Assembly (NCBI GenBank): GCA_937892995.1
Contig: CALBJS010000227.1
Coordinates: 1-16,297, forward strand
Origin: an uncultured Peptococcaceae bacterium
GTDB lineage: Bacteria > Bacillota > Desulfitobacteriia > Desulfitobacteriales > Syntrophobotulaceae
Reading direction: 5' to 3'
DNA: 16,297 bases
The position numbers were made by a program, and so were the translations under genes. The notes beneath the pieces are model-generated. The model searched no databases, was not told the DNA's origin, and saw nothing but the letters and a program-made list of their open reading frames with translations. Below are positions 7,190 through 13,908 of this stretch, in pieces. The number at the start of each line of letters is the position of its first letter. Within the stretch, counting starts at the first letter, position 1.

Positions 7190-7318
7190 GTGTATGAGTA
7201 TGCTTTGCGCCTAATCCAATATTACTGGCTTATATGGCTTTTTCTTTCGTTTTTTCTCTCTTCAATCTTAGGTTTCATTATATTTAGAAACTATTTAACC
7301 TTACCGGCACAAAGGTGA
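7190..7318 (+). CDS. 42-residue single-helix membrane protein (unknown operon, gene 1)
   Basis: Not recognised. Forty-two residues: an aromatic-rich N-terminus (MYEYALRLIQYYW), one strongly hydrophobic helix (LIWLFLSFFLSSILGFIIF, about 14-32) and a short basic tail ending LPAQR. It starts at GTG; AAGGGG lies 11 bases upstream, a little far. The Shine-Dalgarno of the next gene, AAAGGTGAT, overlaps its stop codon, and the next ATG is only seven bases on, which argues for translation as a unit. A CATATAAT box at 7159-7166 resembles a sporulation (sigma-E-type) or sigma-A -10 element, but no good -35 accompanies it. Confidence 0.55.
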   Translation: MYEYALRLIQYYWLIWLFLSFFLSSILGFIIFRNYLTLPAQR

Positions 7319-7325
7319 TGGAAAT

Positions 7326-7511
7326 ATGAACGGTATATACTCAACAGACAAAACAAGTATGACAACTAAATTCTGGGGAATATGGCTACCCGTCCCCACC
7401 ATCATAGCAATAATAAACTCCATATTCTGGACGTGGTTAATTCTTCGAACAGTGGGGTATGTTGAAAACCCAATCGAAAAATCAGCACCTCAGATCATTG
7501 ATTCTTTTTAG
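7326..7511 (+). CDS. 61-residue single-helix membrane protein (unknown operon, gene 2)
   Basis: Not recognised. Residues 1-15 are polar; residues 17-42 form one long hydrophobic segment with prolines and tryptophans (GIWLPVPTIIAIINSIFWTW); the tail is mixed polar (VENPIEKSAPQIIDSF). It starts with ATG after AAAGGTGATGGAAAT and ends 30 bases before the next gene. The tight packing with genes on both sides implies one transcript and perhaps one membrane complex. Confidence 0.62.
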   Translation: MNGIYSTDKTSMTTKFWGIWLPVPTIIAIINSIFWTWLILRTVGYVENPIEKSAPQIIDSF

Positions 7512-7541
7512 TCTCCCAAAGAGTAAAATTGGAGGATTTCA

Positions 7542-8288
7542 ATGCAGCAAGGAAAAAATAAGCCATACCAATTTGTTAATAGACTTCCAAGTTGCTACTA
7601 TTTACTAAAAAGAAACTGGCTGAGTGAATTTTATCCCAGCCTCTGTCGTAAAATTCGGAAATACTCCAATAACCCGTTAGATCCTTTTAACTTATGTCCG
7701 CGGACAATTCTATTTTGGTATTTCATACCACCCTACAGGGCTATCGGCATTTCAATTCTTGGCCTTCAGGAAATAGCAGTCTATGGACGCCAGCAGATTG
7801 AACCGAATGAGACTATCTATTTAATGTTTAAAATATTAGAATTAAAGCCTCCAATTCCTTTGACCTTACTCATCATGTTTGCTTCCCTGGGATTGGTCAT
7901 CACCGACGGCGCTAATAAAATTGTTCAGGCTGTTCGTTCCGAATATGAAAATATTGTGCCAAAAGACGAGCCAGTCGCCCCGTCTTTTAATCCTTTTAAT
8001 TTAACTCCACGGATGTCAATTTATTTTCCTATCCTTGACGATCACACCTCAATCGGGTTTTTAACCATCGATTTGCGGCACGTAGAAATTAGCATAAAAC
8101 AATCCTTAGAGCCAAACGATAATATCAAGAGTCTCATTCGATTTATCGATTTATATTCGCCTTTTCCCCTTCAAATTGGGATTATGCTTCTTTCAGTCAG
8201 TCTTTTTCTCTGCGGTATAATCTTCAGGTTTAGCCTAAGCCTAAATCGGGAACTCCTTGATGAAATAAAGCATAGCTTAAATCGGTAG
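7542..8288 (+). CDS. 248-residue membrane protein built of two 103-residue repeats (unknown operon, gene 3)
   Basis: No family recognised. After a basic N-terminal region (about 1-43), the protein consists of two copies of one unit, aligned at a constant offset of 103 residues without gaps: PFNLCPR 48-54 with PFNLTPR 151-157; IG 68-69 with IG 171-172; Q84 with Q187; EPN 87-89 with EPN 190-192; PIPL 104-107 with PFPL 207-210; IM 111-112 with IM 214-215. Each unit is a roughly 60-residue polar domain followed by one transmembrane helix (about 105-122 and 208-230) and a charged, helical segment. The start ATG has TTGGAGGAT close upstream. With only small single-helix genes around it, this looks like the core subunit of a small membrane assembly; that is inference. 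Confidence 0.75.
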   Translation: MQQGKNKPYQFVNRLPSCYYLLKRNWLSEFYPSLCRKIRKYSNNPLDPFNLCPRTILFWYFIPPYRAIGISILGLQEIAVYGRQQIEPNETIYLMFKILELKPPIPLTLLIMFASLGLVITDGANKIVQAVRSEYENIVPKDEPVAPSFNPFNLTPRMSIYFPILDDHTSIGFLTIDLRHVEISIKQSLEPNDNIKSLIRFIDLYSPFPLQIGIMLLSVSLFLCGIIFRFSLSLNRELLDEIKHSLNR

Positions 8289-8328
8289 TAACTATTAATA
8301 ATTTATACTCGCCAATAGGAGAAATACT

Positions 8329-8490
8329 ATGACTTTATATGATTTATGGGCACACGGCACAACTTTATACGCTCAACCCTTTGCCTATTTCGCTCCGCTG
8401 GTATCATTGGGGGCATTTATCTTTATTGTCTTTATTATTACCGCCTTAAAGCTGGCTTTAGAACATAAAGAACAGCACATACTGTGGTAG
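8329..8490 (+). CDS. 53-residue single-helix membrane protein (unknown operon, gene 4)
   Basis: Not recognised. Residues 1-22 are moderately polar and aromatic (MTLYDLWAHGTTLYAQPFAY), followed by one transmembrane helix (about 23-44, LVSLGAFIFIVFIITALKLA) and a short tail with histidines (EHKEQHILW). AGGAG stands seven bases before the ATG. It begins 40 bases after the 248-residue gene and is probably the last gene of the operon. No T-run terminator on the plus strand follows directly. Confidence 0.62.
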   Translation: MTLYDLWAHGTTLYAQPFAYFAPLVSLGAFIFIVFIITALKLALEHKEQHILW

Positions 8491-8578
8491 AAAAAACGAA
8501 TTTATCATTTTCTAATTCATTTATTTGAGTTTAAGACTTATTCGTAAGCAGTTGTTTCTCACGAGCTAAAATATAAAA

Positions 8579-8602
8579 AAGGAAGGTTTGCTTTCCTTCC
8601 TT
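8579..8602 (-). terminator. hairpin terminator reading from the permease remnant
   Basis: Arms AAGGAAGG (8579-8586) and CCTTCCTT (8595-8602) form a perfect 8-bp stem with an 8-base loop. On the minus strand the stem is followed by TTTT and an AT-rich tail, a normal intrinsic terminator for the gene ending at 8737. On the plus strand there is no T-run, so it is at best a weak stop for the 7190-8490 operon. Confidence 0.72.
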
Positions 8603-8736
8603 AGAGAAAACAGAAAATTTATATGGAAAAAATGGAAAAAAGAACGGAAAAATGGGATCATCAGCACATTGCTGATACTGTGCATGACATTGGATACACA
8701 ATGCTGCGACTATCTTGGTATGCTGACTTCCCCTTC

Positions 8737-8973
8737 CTAAATGGCTAAATCCCTATCCTCAAATATTTTTAAACTTAAGGCAAGGAAAATTGCTGATCCT
8801 GCTGCTAGGACGGTTATCGCTCCGGAAGGATTAAGTCTGCCTTCTAAAACTTCTTGGGGTTTGAAAAACTTAAATATGGAAAAGGATCTAGCCCAAGTAG
8901 CTTTTTCGCTGAGGCCGCCGATCACATCCAAGGCATAAAAGGCGAAGGTTAAGCCATAGGCATAAGCGGAAGC
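8737..8973 (-). pseudogene. 3' remnant of an ABC-2 type transporter permease gene
   Basis: From 8973 to 8737 the minus strand reads ASAYAYGLTFAFYALDVIGG, then SEKATWARSFSIFKFFKPQE and, after a last hydrophobic helix (AITVLAAGSAIFLALSLKIF), the ending EDRDLAI. This is the usual C-terminal layout of ABC-2 permeases: a last periplasmic or re-entrant segment, the xFKxFxPQExLEG block, a final helix and a charged RDLAI tail. Only about 79 codons are left of a gene that normally has about 250-300. No start codon with a ribosome binding site exists; in the other frame the cyclase remnant runs over the same bases down to 8949. The original terminator seems preserved at 8579-8602. Confidence 0.7.
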
Positions 8974-9431
8974 TTCTTTAGCACCTTTTCCTCTAAGACC
9001 TTGGGCAGATGGATTTCGTCGGGTTCAGGCCCTTCCAAGCCAGGTACAGGCTGTTCGCCCAGACATAAAACCATTTTCGACAATTCTTCGGCCTGACTCA
9101 GTAAGAATAATTTATTTAAGACTCCTGGTCGGCTTCCAATTAATACAGTCTGAACCAACCGGGTTATTTCTGGGTCTTGTTCACCCCCTGGGAATCTGCC
9201 CCAGCCATTGTTTTGCCGATTTTGCTCTAACCATTGGGCCCCTAATTGAACCTGTCTGGCAAATTGCTCTCCGAGCGTTAAGAGGGCCAGAATTGCTAAA
9301 GCAGTTGCTCCCGGACTCGGTGAAATGCTATGCGAAGCATCCAACCGGCCCTTTAGTATTTGTTCCCCTCCCTCAAGTGCATATTCTCTGGCTTTGCGGA
9401 TAGCTTCTTTGACTTCATCCCTATATTTCAA
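8949..9431 (-). pseudogene. 5' remnant of a squalene-hopene / sporulenol cyclase gene
   Basis: The 160 residues match the N-terminal region of class II triterpene cyclases (squalene-hopene cyclase and the spore-lipid enzyme SqhC), which cyclise isoprenoid chains at the membrane. Visible marks are the helical repeat start (EAIRKAREYALEGGEQILKG), the QW-type repeat QNNGWGRFPGGEQDPEITRL, then RPGVLNKLFLLSQAEEL and LGEQPVPGLEGPEPDEIHLP. Cyclases are about 600-640 residues long and carry the catalytic DxDD further on, so about three quarters are missing. Around codon 155 the sequence passes into permease sequence in another frame and stops at 8949. The start is probably TTG 9431 with GGAG eight bases upstream; an in-frame GTG at 9440 overlaps that site. 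A truncated protein could be made but not be active. Confidence 0.75.
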
Positions 9432-9565
9432 ACAGACCACTCCGTATCCATAATTTTCCTACACTATGATTTTATGTTTTAGTCCCGGATAAGGTGTCCT
9501 AGATAAAGCAAGAAAAGCATTTTCCCCTAATAAAAAAGAACTAAGAAAAACCGCCGCCCCATATA

Positions 9566-9940
9566 GTGAAAGACAACGGTTCTTTTAATTTACAGCTATT
9601 TTTAATTAGTCAAAAACGGATCCATCTACTCCTTATCTTTCAAACTTTGGCTTTATTAGATGGTATAGTTGACATCTACAGGCCCGACTTCAAGTATCAT
9701 CTTACTGAAAGAGGAAACCGCTATTCCAAGGTAAAGGACTATTCTGAAAAGGTAAAGTTAGCTTTAAAGGAAATGGATCGTCAGGTAGGCGGATTAAAGG
9801 TAGTAAACTTAATGGACCAGTATTACCCTGCCCATCAAGCATTCGAATATCCAGAGATATCCCTAAGACTGTCCAAACTGGAATACAAGGATACTTTAGA
9901 ATTTGCCCAAAGACTAGGTTTAAACCTTATGTTTCCCTAA
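9566..9940 (+). pseudogene. remnant of a radical-SAM protein of the pyruvate formate-lyase-activating-enzyme-like type
   Basis: The frame encodes 124 residues resembling the C-terminal half of PflA-like radical SAM proteins: LALLDGIVDIYRPDFKYHLT (28-47), RYSKVKDYSEKVKLALKEMD (52-71), and the terminal block VVNLMDQYYPAHQAFEYPEI (79-98) with the final EYKDTLEFAQRLGLN. Family members have some 40-60 further residues between RQVG and the VNLMDQY block (LLVRHLVLP region) and an N-terminal CxxxCxxC Fe-S motif; both are absent. A shorter gap also seems to lie after LLLIF (21-25), where a GGY-type loop is expected. The frame stays open although pieces are missing, so the deletions were in frame or the loss is recent. 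There is no ribosome binding site at the GTG 9566. Divergent from the cyclase remnant. Confidence 0.7.
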
Positions 9941-9964
9941 TACTCTCTTTCAACGACTAGCCAA

Positions 9965-10570
9965 TCAATTCTTTGCATTCCGCAAGGACTCTGTTGCCCT
10001 ACATACTTCCACTAGCCTTTTCCCTAATATCTCCGCTCTTTTCAGGGCAAAGCTATCTTCTCCCCCCGGTCTTTGGGCACACACCCCGTGATGGCCACAA
10101 TCATCATCGCGATAGCCATCACCGACGATGATCATTCCTTGGACAAGCATTATGTCATGGAGGGCTTTCATAGTAGTTTCTTGACCGCCATATTTAGAGT
10201 TTCCTACCGTCGCTCCGGCCCCCACCGTATTATAAAGAACCTTCTCTCCCCTTAATTTCCGAGTCTTGTCAAAAAAAGCCTTCAATTGGCCGGAGACGCT
10301 CCCAAAATAGACAGGGCTACCAAAGACAATCCCATCTGCTTTAGCAAGAAGCTCAAAAGCATCCCCAAGTGCCGTATTCTTAAAACACTGACCGGAACAA
10401 GGATTGGAACAAGCGATACAGAATGGTTGTTTCGCACTTTTTAAGAGTTCAGGCACTTCGAGGATCATTGTCTCGGCCCCTAAGCTTTTTGCTTGGTCGA
10501 GAATCTTTTCTAATAACACCTTGGTATTTCCATTTTTATTAGGACTACCATTTAGACCAATAATTAACAT
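9965..10570 (-). CDS. flavodoxin-fold NAD(P)H-dependent oxidoreductase with a four-cysteine motif
   Basis: A 201-residue cytoplasmic protein of the NADPH-dependent FMN reductase / iron-sulfur flavoprotein group. Residues 7-16 (NGSPNKNGNT) form the FMN phosphate loop, and GSPVYFGSVSGQLKAFFDKT (about 84-103) forms the second flavin-contact region. Cysteines 51, 54, 58 and 62 (CIACSNPCSGQC) form a compact cluster where iron-sulfur flavoproteins bind a 4Fe-4S centre; the spacing here is Cx2Cx3Cx3C rather than the classical Cx2Cx2Cx4-7C. The segment DDDCGHHGVCAQRPGG near 155-170 is a family feature. It would move electrons between a pyridine nucleotide or ferredoxin and an unknown acceptor. GAGGTGG precedes the ATG. 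It is transcribed alone, downstream of the glcDF terminator. Confidence 0.82.
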   Translation of the reverse strand: MLIIGLNGSPNKNGNTKVLLEKILDQAKSLGAETMILEVPELLKSAKQPFCIACSNPCSGQCFKNTALGDAFELLAKADGIVFGSPVYFGSVSGQLKAFFDKTRKLRGEKVLYNTVGAGATVGNSKYGGQETTMKALHDIMLVQGMIIVGDGYRDDDCGHHGVCAQRPGGEDSFALKRAEILGKRLVEVCRATESLRNAKN

Positions 10571-10676
10571 TTTGCCACCTCATTCATAAATATTATCATT
10601 TATTTAAGCAATCATAGAGAAGTTCCGGTCCAGTTATAATTGCACATATTTGATTGTAAGATTTGATTCTATGATT

Positions 10677-10698
10677 CTATGTATTTCATTCTACATAG
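10677..10698. repeat. 7-bp inverted repeat next to a GATTCTAT tandem
   Basis: CTATGTA (10677-10683) and TACATAG (10692-10698) are exact reverse complements with an 8-base loop. Immediately to the left GATTCTAT occurs twice in tandem. It lies about 110-130 bases upstream of the flavoprotein start and could be a regulator site, but chance cannot be excluded in AT-rich DNA. Confidence 0.35.
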
Positions 10699-10902
10699 GA
10701 AACATAAATTCCTTTCCTCCACGCTTGAACTTCTTCTTTCTTTTTATCTATCAGCCTAAAAAATGAAGTCAATCTCTTACAATCTCCCTTGAGGCAAATA
10801 CCACTAATACCCCAGTATTTATATAATATGTTCTACGTTTTTAAACGACATAAAGAAAAAAGACGAAGTTCGAAGAATAAAATTTAAAAACTCACGATAA
10901 TC

Positions 10903-10930
10903 AAAGGAAGGAGCACGAACCCCTTCCTTT
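10903..10930 (-). terminator. hairpin at the end of the glcDF operon
   Basis: Arms AAAGGAAGG (10903-10911) and CCTTCCTTT (10922-10930) form a 9-bp stem with a 10-base loop, 46 bases past the glcF stop. The minus strand continues GATTATCG, without a long T-run, so it may be an inefficient terminator or an RNA-stabilising hairpin. Confidence 0.6.
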
Positions 10931-10975
10931 CTAAGGCATAAACAATATTTTTATTCATGTAACGTTTAGTATTCT

Positions 10976-12271
10976 TTAATGGGAATTATTTTTTTTGCCT
11001 TGTGCATATGATTCTGCCAAGATTTGAACCGTGTGCAGTACGTCCTTATTTAAGCCCGCATTAACTAGGCCGCTGTTAAGCTGCAGGCGACAAGCAGGAC
11101 AAGAGGTTGCCACCGTATCTGTCTTAGTGCCGGCAATATCCGCAATCTTTTTATCAGCTATTTTATCTGACAGATCAGGATGAACAATGCTGAAAGAACC
11201 GGCCATTCCGCAACAACGACCCGGGTCTTTCATCTCCTGGAGTTCTACTCCCGGAATACTGCGTAAGATCTCCCGCGGTTCCTTATTAATACCCTGGCCC
11301 CTGTTAAGGTGGCAAGGATCATGATAGGTTACCTTTCTGTTCACAGGTCCTAGGGCCTCTTTATTAAATGGTACAACTTTTATCAAAAATTCATTAATAT
11401 CATAAGTTTTGGCAGCCCATTTATCGGCCAAGGCCTTAAATTCAGGTTCATCTTCCAGAAGTTCGCTGTAAACATGTTTCCAGGCTGTTCCTCCCGAGGA
11501 ACAGGATACTATCAAGGCCTCGGCACCCATTGCTTCAAAAGCCTTAAGGTTACGCTTAGCCAGTGCTTTAGCACTTGCCACATCTCCATTCACCGAGGCC
11601 GGAATCCCACAGCAACCCTGTTCGGGAGGAATTATTACTTCGACATCATTAGCGGTAAGGACATCTACCACGGCCTTACCCATATCAGTATAAAAGTAAT
11701 TAATCATGCAGCCTGTGAAAAATCCGACCCTTTTCTTAGGATTAGCTACTTTGACAACCGTAGGATACTGGGAGCGGAAAGGTTTAGCCGCAAGGTTTGG
11801 AAAGACTTTATCTTTGCCCAAACCCACATCAAAACGCAGACGGGCACCGTAGTGTTTGCCCTCAATCCGTTTCATAGCCAGTCCCTGGAATTTGCTTCCG
11901 GTCTTCATTCCGAAATCAAACAACCGCTGGAGCTTCAAAGTCTTAAAAATAACTTTCTTGATAGGATGCATACCTCTTTTCCGGACCGCTTCAGCCCGGG
12001 CAGCGAGAATAATCTTATCCGAAGGTACAGCATTAGGGCAATTGGCAACACAGGCCATACAGGTAGTACAGAGGGAAAAACGATCAGCCATCCCGTCAGT
12101 CATTTCCATCTTACCGTCGAGAAGATACTCTACAAGGCTTATCTTCCCCCTGGCAACTCCGACCTCATGCAGAGTTTCCTTAAATATAGGGCAGACGGCC
12201 TGACAATTGCCGCATTTCGTACAGTTAATCACATATTCACTAACAGAACCAAGGGAAGTATAAATTGACAT
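10976..12271 (-). CDS. glcF: 2-hydroxyacid (lactate/glycolate) oxidase iron-sulfur subunit, GlcF-like
   Basis: A 431-residue Fe-S protein that takes electrons from the partner flavoprotein. Two 4Fe-4S motifs stand at the N-terminus: C17-x2-C20-x2-C23-x3-C27 (CTKCGNCQAVCP) and C68-x2-C71-x2-C74-x3-C78 (CTTCMACVANCP). Two cysteine-rich CCG domains follow, with C188, CC220-221 (QGCCGIP) and C320, CC353-354 (GRCCGMAG), plus SCPAC at 390-394. This is the architecture of GlcF, LldF-type and anaerobic D-lactate dehydrogenase small subunits. The gene starts three bases after the glcD stop and its Shine-Dalgarno GGGAGGAG lies inside the last glcD codons, so translation is probably coupled. By context the pair oxidises lactate or glycolate and delivers electrons to the quinone pool or another carrier; the substrate cannot be told from sequence alone. 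Confidence 0.9.
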   Translation of the reverse strand: MSIYTSLGSVSEYVINCTKCGNCQAVCPIFKETLHEVGVARGKISLVEYLLDGKMEMTDGMADRFSLCTTCMACVANCPNAVPSDKIILAARAEAVRKRGMHPIKKVIFKTLKLQRLFDFGMKTGSKFQGLAMKRIEGKHYGARLRFDVGLGKDKVFPNLAAKPFRSQYPTVVKVANPKKRVGFFTGCMINYFYTDMGKAVVDVLTANDVEVIIPPEQGCCGIPASVNGDVASAKALAKRNLKAFEAMGAEALIVSCSSGGTAWKHVYSELLEDEPEFKALADKWAAKTYDINEFLIKVVPFNKEALGPVNRKVTYHDPCHLNRGQGINKEPREILRSIPGVELQEMKDPGRCCGMAGSFSIVHPDLSDKIADKKIADIAGTKTDTVATSCPACRLQLNSGLVNAGLNKDVLHTVQILAESYAQGKKNNSH

Positions 12272-12274
12272 TGC

Positions 12275-13666
12275 TTACTCCTCCCTTATCACCATTTTAC
12301 CGGGATTTAAGATATAATTTGGGTCCAGAGCTTCCTTGATCCGCCGGATGGTATCCACCCCGGCTTCGCCAAATTCCAACGGAAGATATCTTACTTTACC
12401 AATTCCGATACCGTGTTCGCCGGAAAGAGTTCCCTCCAGGGCTATTGCAGCATGGAAGATTTCATCTACCGCTTGATGCATCCTCTGAACTTCATCTTCA
12501 TCTCGGGGATCAATAACAATAGTGGGATGAAGGTTGCCATCCCCTGCATGTCCATAAGTTCCGATCATTAAGTTGTATTTTTCAGCTATTTTTCTAATCT
12601 CTTTAATCACATTAGGTATTTTACTGCGCGGTACGGTGGCATCTTCCAGAACCAGGGCAGGCTTAACCTGAGCCAGAGAAGGAAGAGCATTCCGACGGGC
12701 AAACCAAATCAGATCTCTTTCTTCATCCGTTTGGGCCACCCTGATATCTACAGCCCCGTTGTCGCGACATACTTTCTCAACGATTGGTGCTTCTCTTTCC
12801 ACTACTTCTTTATAACCATCAACTTCGATAAGCAGAACCGCTTCGGCATCAATTGGCAACCCGGCATGAGTAAAGTTCTCTACTGTTCCAATTGTAACTT
12901 TATCCATAATTTCCAAGGTTGCGGGTATAACCTTGTGGCGGATAATATCAGAAATAGCATTACCGGCTTTGTCCAAATCATCAAAGACAGCCAATAGACT
13001 CTTCCTGGTTTCCGGTGCCGGAATGAGCTTTACCAGAAGCTTGGTGATAATCCCCAAGGTACCCTCAGCACCGGTGAAAAGAGCGGTAAGGTCATAACCG
13101 GAAACGTTCTTCACGGTCTTGCCTCCCCATTTGATAACCTCTCCCGAGGCAAGAACAAGCTCCATTCCCATGATGTAATGCTTAGTAACTCCATATTTCA
13201 GTCCTCTTAATCCTCCGGAACATTCGGAAACTGATCCCCCCATAGTAGCGGTGGTAACCGTACCCGGATCGGGTGGGTACATTAAACCATGTTTCGTAGC
13301 TTCATCATTTAGATCCTGAATGATTACTCCCGGCTGAACAGTAGCAACTAAATTATCAGTATCCAACTCTAAAATTTTGTTCATCTTCTGAGTGCTAAGA
13401 ACTATACCTTTCTTAACCGGAATTGCACCGCCGCTGAGATTAGTGCCTGATCCCCTGGGATAGATTGGCATCTTATAACGGTTAGCAATCTTCACAACTT
13501 CGACGACATCTTCAGTCTTAGTAGGCATCACAACCACATCCGGTTCCTGATGAGGAACAACAGCAGTCGCATCGTAGGAATAGGTAATGAGGTCCTCTCG
13601 TTCACTAAGAACATTCTCTTTACCTAAGGCTTTAATGAGTTCGCTAATAGCTTCTTTGGCCGACAT
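12275..13666 (-). CDS. glcD: FAD-linked 2-hydroxyacid oxidase subunit (glycolate oxidase / D-lactate dehydrogenase), GlcD-like
   Basis: A 463-residue flavoprotein that oxidises a 2-hydroxyacid such as D-lactate or glycolate to the 2-oxoacid. The PCMH-type FAD domain includes PRGSGTNLSGGAIP, MGGSVSECSGGLRGLKYGVT and the ALFTGAEGTLGIITKLLVKL block. The C-terminal FAD oxidase domain includes YGHAGDGNLHPTIV, with the histidines typical of the active site, and GTLSGEHGIGIGKVRYLPLE. I chose ATG 13666 because AAGGGGG lies nine bases upstream. ATG 13675 directly touches that site, and the frame stays open up to 13780, which would add a basic 38-residue stretch not found in the family. Upstream lies a TTTACA/TATAAT promoter with repeats around it; the FadR-type regulator gene is next upstream on the same strand. 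Lactate to pyruvate would fit this organism's style. Confidence 0.9.
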   Translation of the reverse strand: MSAKEAISELIKALGKENVLSEREDLITYSYDATAVVPHQEPDVVVMPTKTEDVVEVVKIANRYKMPIYPRGSGTNLSGGAIPVKKGIVLSTQKMNKILELDTDNLVATVQPGVIIQDLNDEATKHGLMYPPDPGTVTTATMGGSVSECSGGLRGLKYGVTKHYIMGMELVLASGEVIKWGGKTVKNVSGYDLTALFTGAEGTLGIITKLLVKLIPAPETRKSLLAVFDDLDKAGNAISDIIRHKVIPATLEIMDKVTIGTVENFTHAGLPIDAEAVLLIEVDGYKEVVEREAPIVEKVCRDNGAVDIRVAQTDEERDLIWFARRNALPSLAQVKPALVLEDATVPRSKIPNVIKEIRKIAEKYNLMIGTYGHAGDGNLHPTIVIDPRDEDEVQRMHQAVDEIFHAAIALEGTLSGEHGIGIGKVRYLPLEFGEAGVDTIRRIKEALDPNYILNPGKMVIREE

Positions 13667-13740
13667 CCTTTTCATCCCCCTTATGTCCTTATATTTTTTT
13701 ATTTTATTGTTAACCCTTAAAGTACTAGATTTGCCTTTTA

Positions 13741-13760
13741 TCTTCGGAGTTCGGACTTTA
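13741..13760. repeat. TCGGA-type direct repeat, copy 1, in the glcD leader
   Basis: TCTTCGGAGTTCGGACTTTA (13741-13760) carries two TTCGGA units. It closely matches copy 2 at 13883-13903, differing by one substitution and one or two bases between the TCGGA units in the shared core. It lies downstream of the glcDF promoter, within the transcribed leader. Candidate regulator site. Confidence 0.55.
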
Positions 13761-13782
13761 CACCCCGGTCTGGCCATCATAC

Positions 13783-13799
13783 ATAATACGACTTATTAT
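13783..13799. promoter_or_regulatory. 6-bp inverted repeat at the predicted glcDF transcription start
   Basis: ATAATA (13783-13788) and TATTAT (13794-13799) flank CGACT. On the minus strand the pair begins about six bases after the -10 box, the usual place for a repressor operator. AT-rich composition makes chance possible. Confidence 0.35.
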
Positions 13800-13804
13800 C
13801 AAAT

Positions 13805-13834
13805 ATTATAGCCCGTTTCTCCCTTCTTTGTAAA
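13805..13834 (-). promoter_or_regulatory. sigma-A-type promoter of glcDF
   Basis: On the minus strand TTTACA (13834-13829) and a perfect TATAAT (13810-13805) are 18 bases apart. Transcription would start near 13798, leaving a leader of about 130 bases before the glcD ATG. Confidence 0.62.
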
Positions 13835-13882
13835 CATATTTCTCAGAAAAAATTCAATATTCACTTTTTCAACTACTCCTTG

Positions 13883-13903
13883 TCATCGGACCTTCGGACT
13901 TAA
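13883..13903. repeat. TCGGA-type direct repeat, copy 2, upstream of the glcDF promoter
   Basis: The copy begins TCATCGGACCTTCGGACTT at 13883 and lies about 50 bases upstream of the -35 box, directly after the regulator stop codon at 13909. With copy 1 it brackets the promoter at a distance of 142 bases, compatible with looping between two bound regulator dimers. Confidence 0.55.
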
Positions 13904-13908
13904 CATTA

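Larger units (their letters stand above)
10571..10975. other. intergenic region between glcF and the flavoprotein gene
   Basis: About 405 AT-rich bases. It holds the hairpin after glcF (10903-10930), the inverted repeat at 10677-10698 with an adjoining GATTCTAT tandem, and presumably the flavoprotein promoter (a weak TTACAA...TATAAC pair near 10632-10658 on the minus strand). I see no gene. Confidence 0.5.

Noticed and set aside
7000..7190. Sporulation sigma-factor promoters in the divergent gap between the YjcZ-like array and the unknown operon.
   Set aside because: CATATAAT at 7159-7166 and GATATAAT-like boxes are present, but no matching -35 at proper spacing was found in this AT-rich stretch.
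8623..8748. A 41-codon plus-strand frame beginning MEKMEKRTEKW.
   Set aside because: No Shine-Dalgarno sequence precedes the ATG, it follows a hairpin whose T-run faces the other way, and its end overlaps the permease remnant. Possible but unsupported.
8579..10930. AAGGAAGG/CCTTCCTT stems at 8579-8602 and 10903-10930 as copies of one mobile repeat.
   Set aside because: Only the stem core is shared; loops and flanks differ, and both fit ordinary terminator positions.
11474..12268. A 264-codon plus-strand frame opposite glcF.
   Set aside because: It lies antisense within a certain gene; its length follows from the codon pattern of glcF on the other strand, and its residues look like nothing known.
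13667..13780. A 38-residue N-terminal extension of GlcD starting at 13780.
   Set aside because: The stretch is basic, low in family likeness and contains the leader repeat; the ribosome binding site clearly points to ATG 13666.
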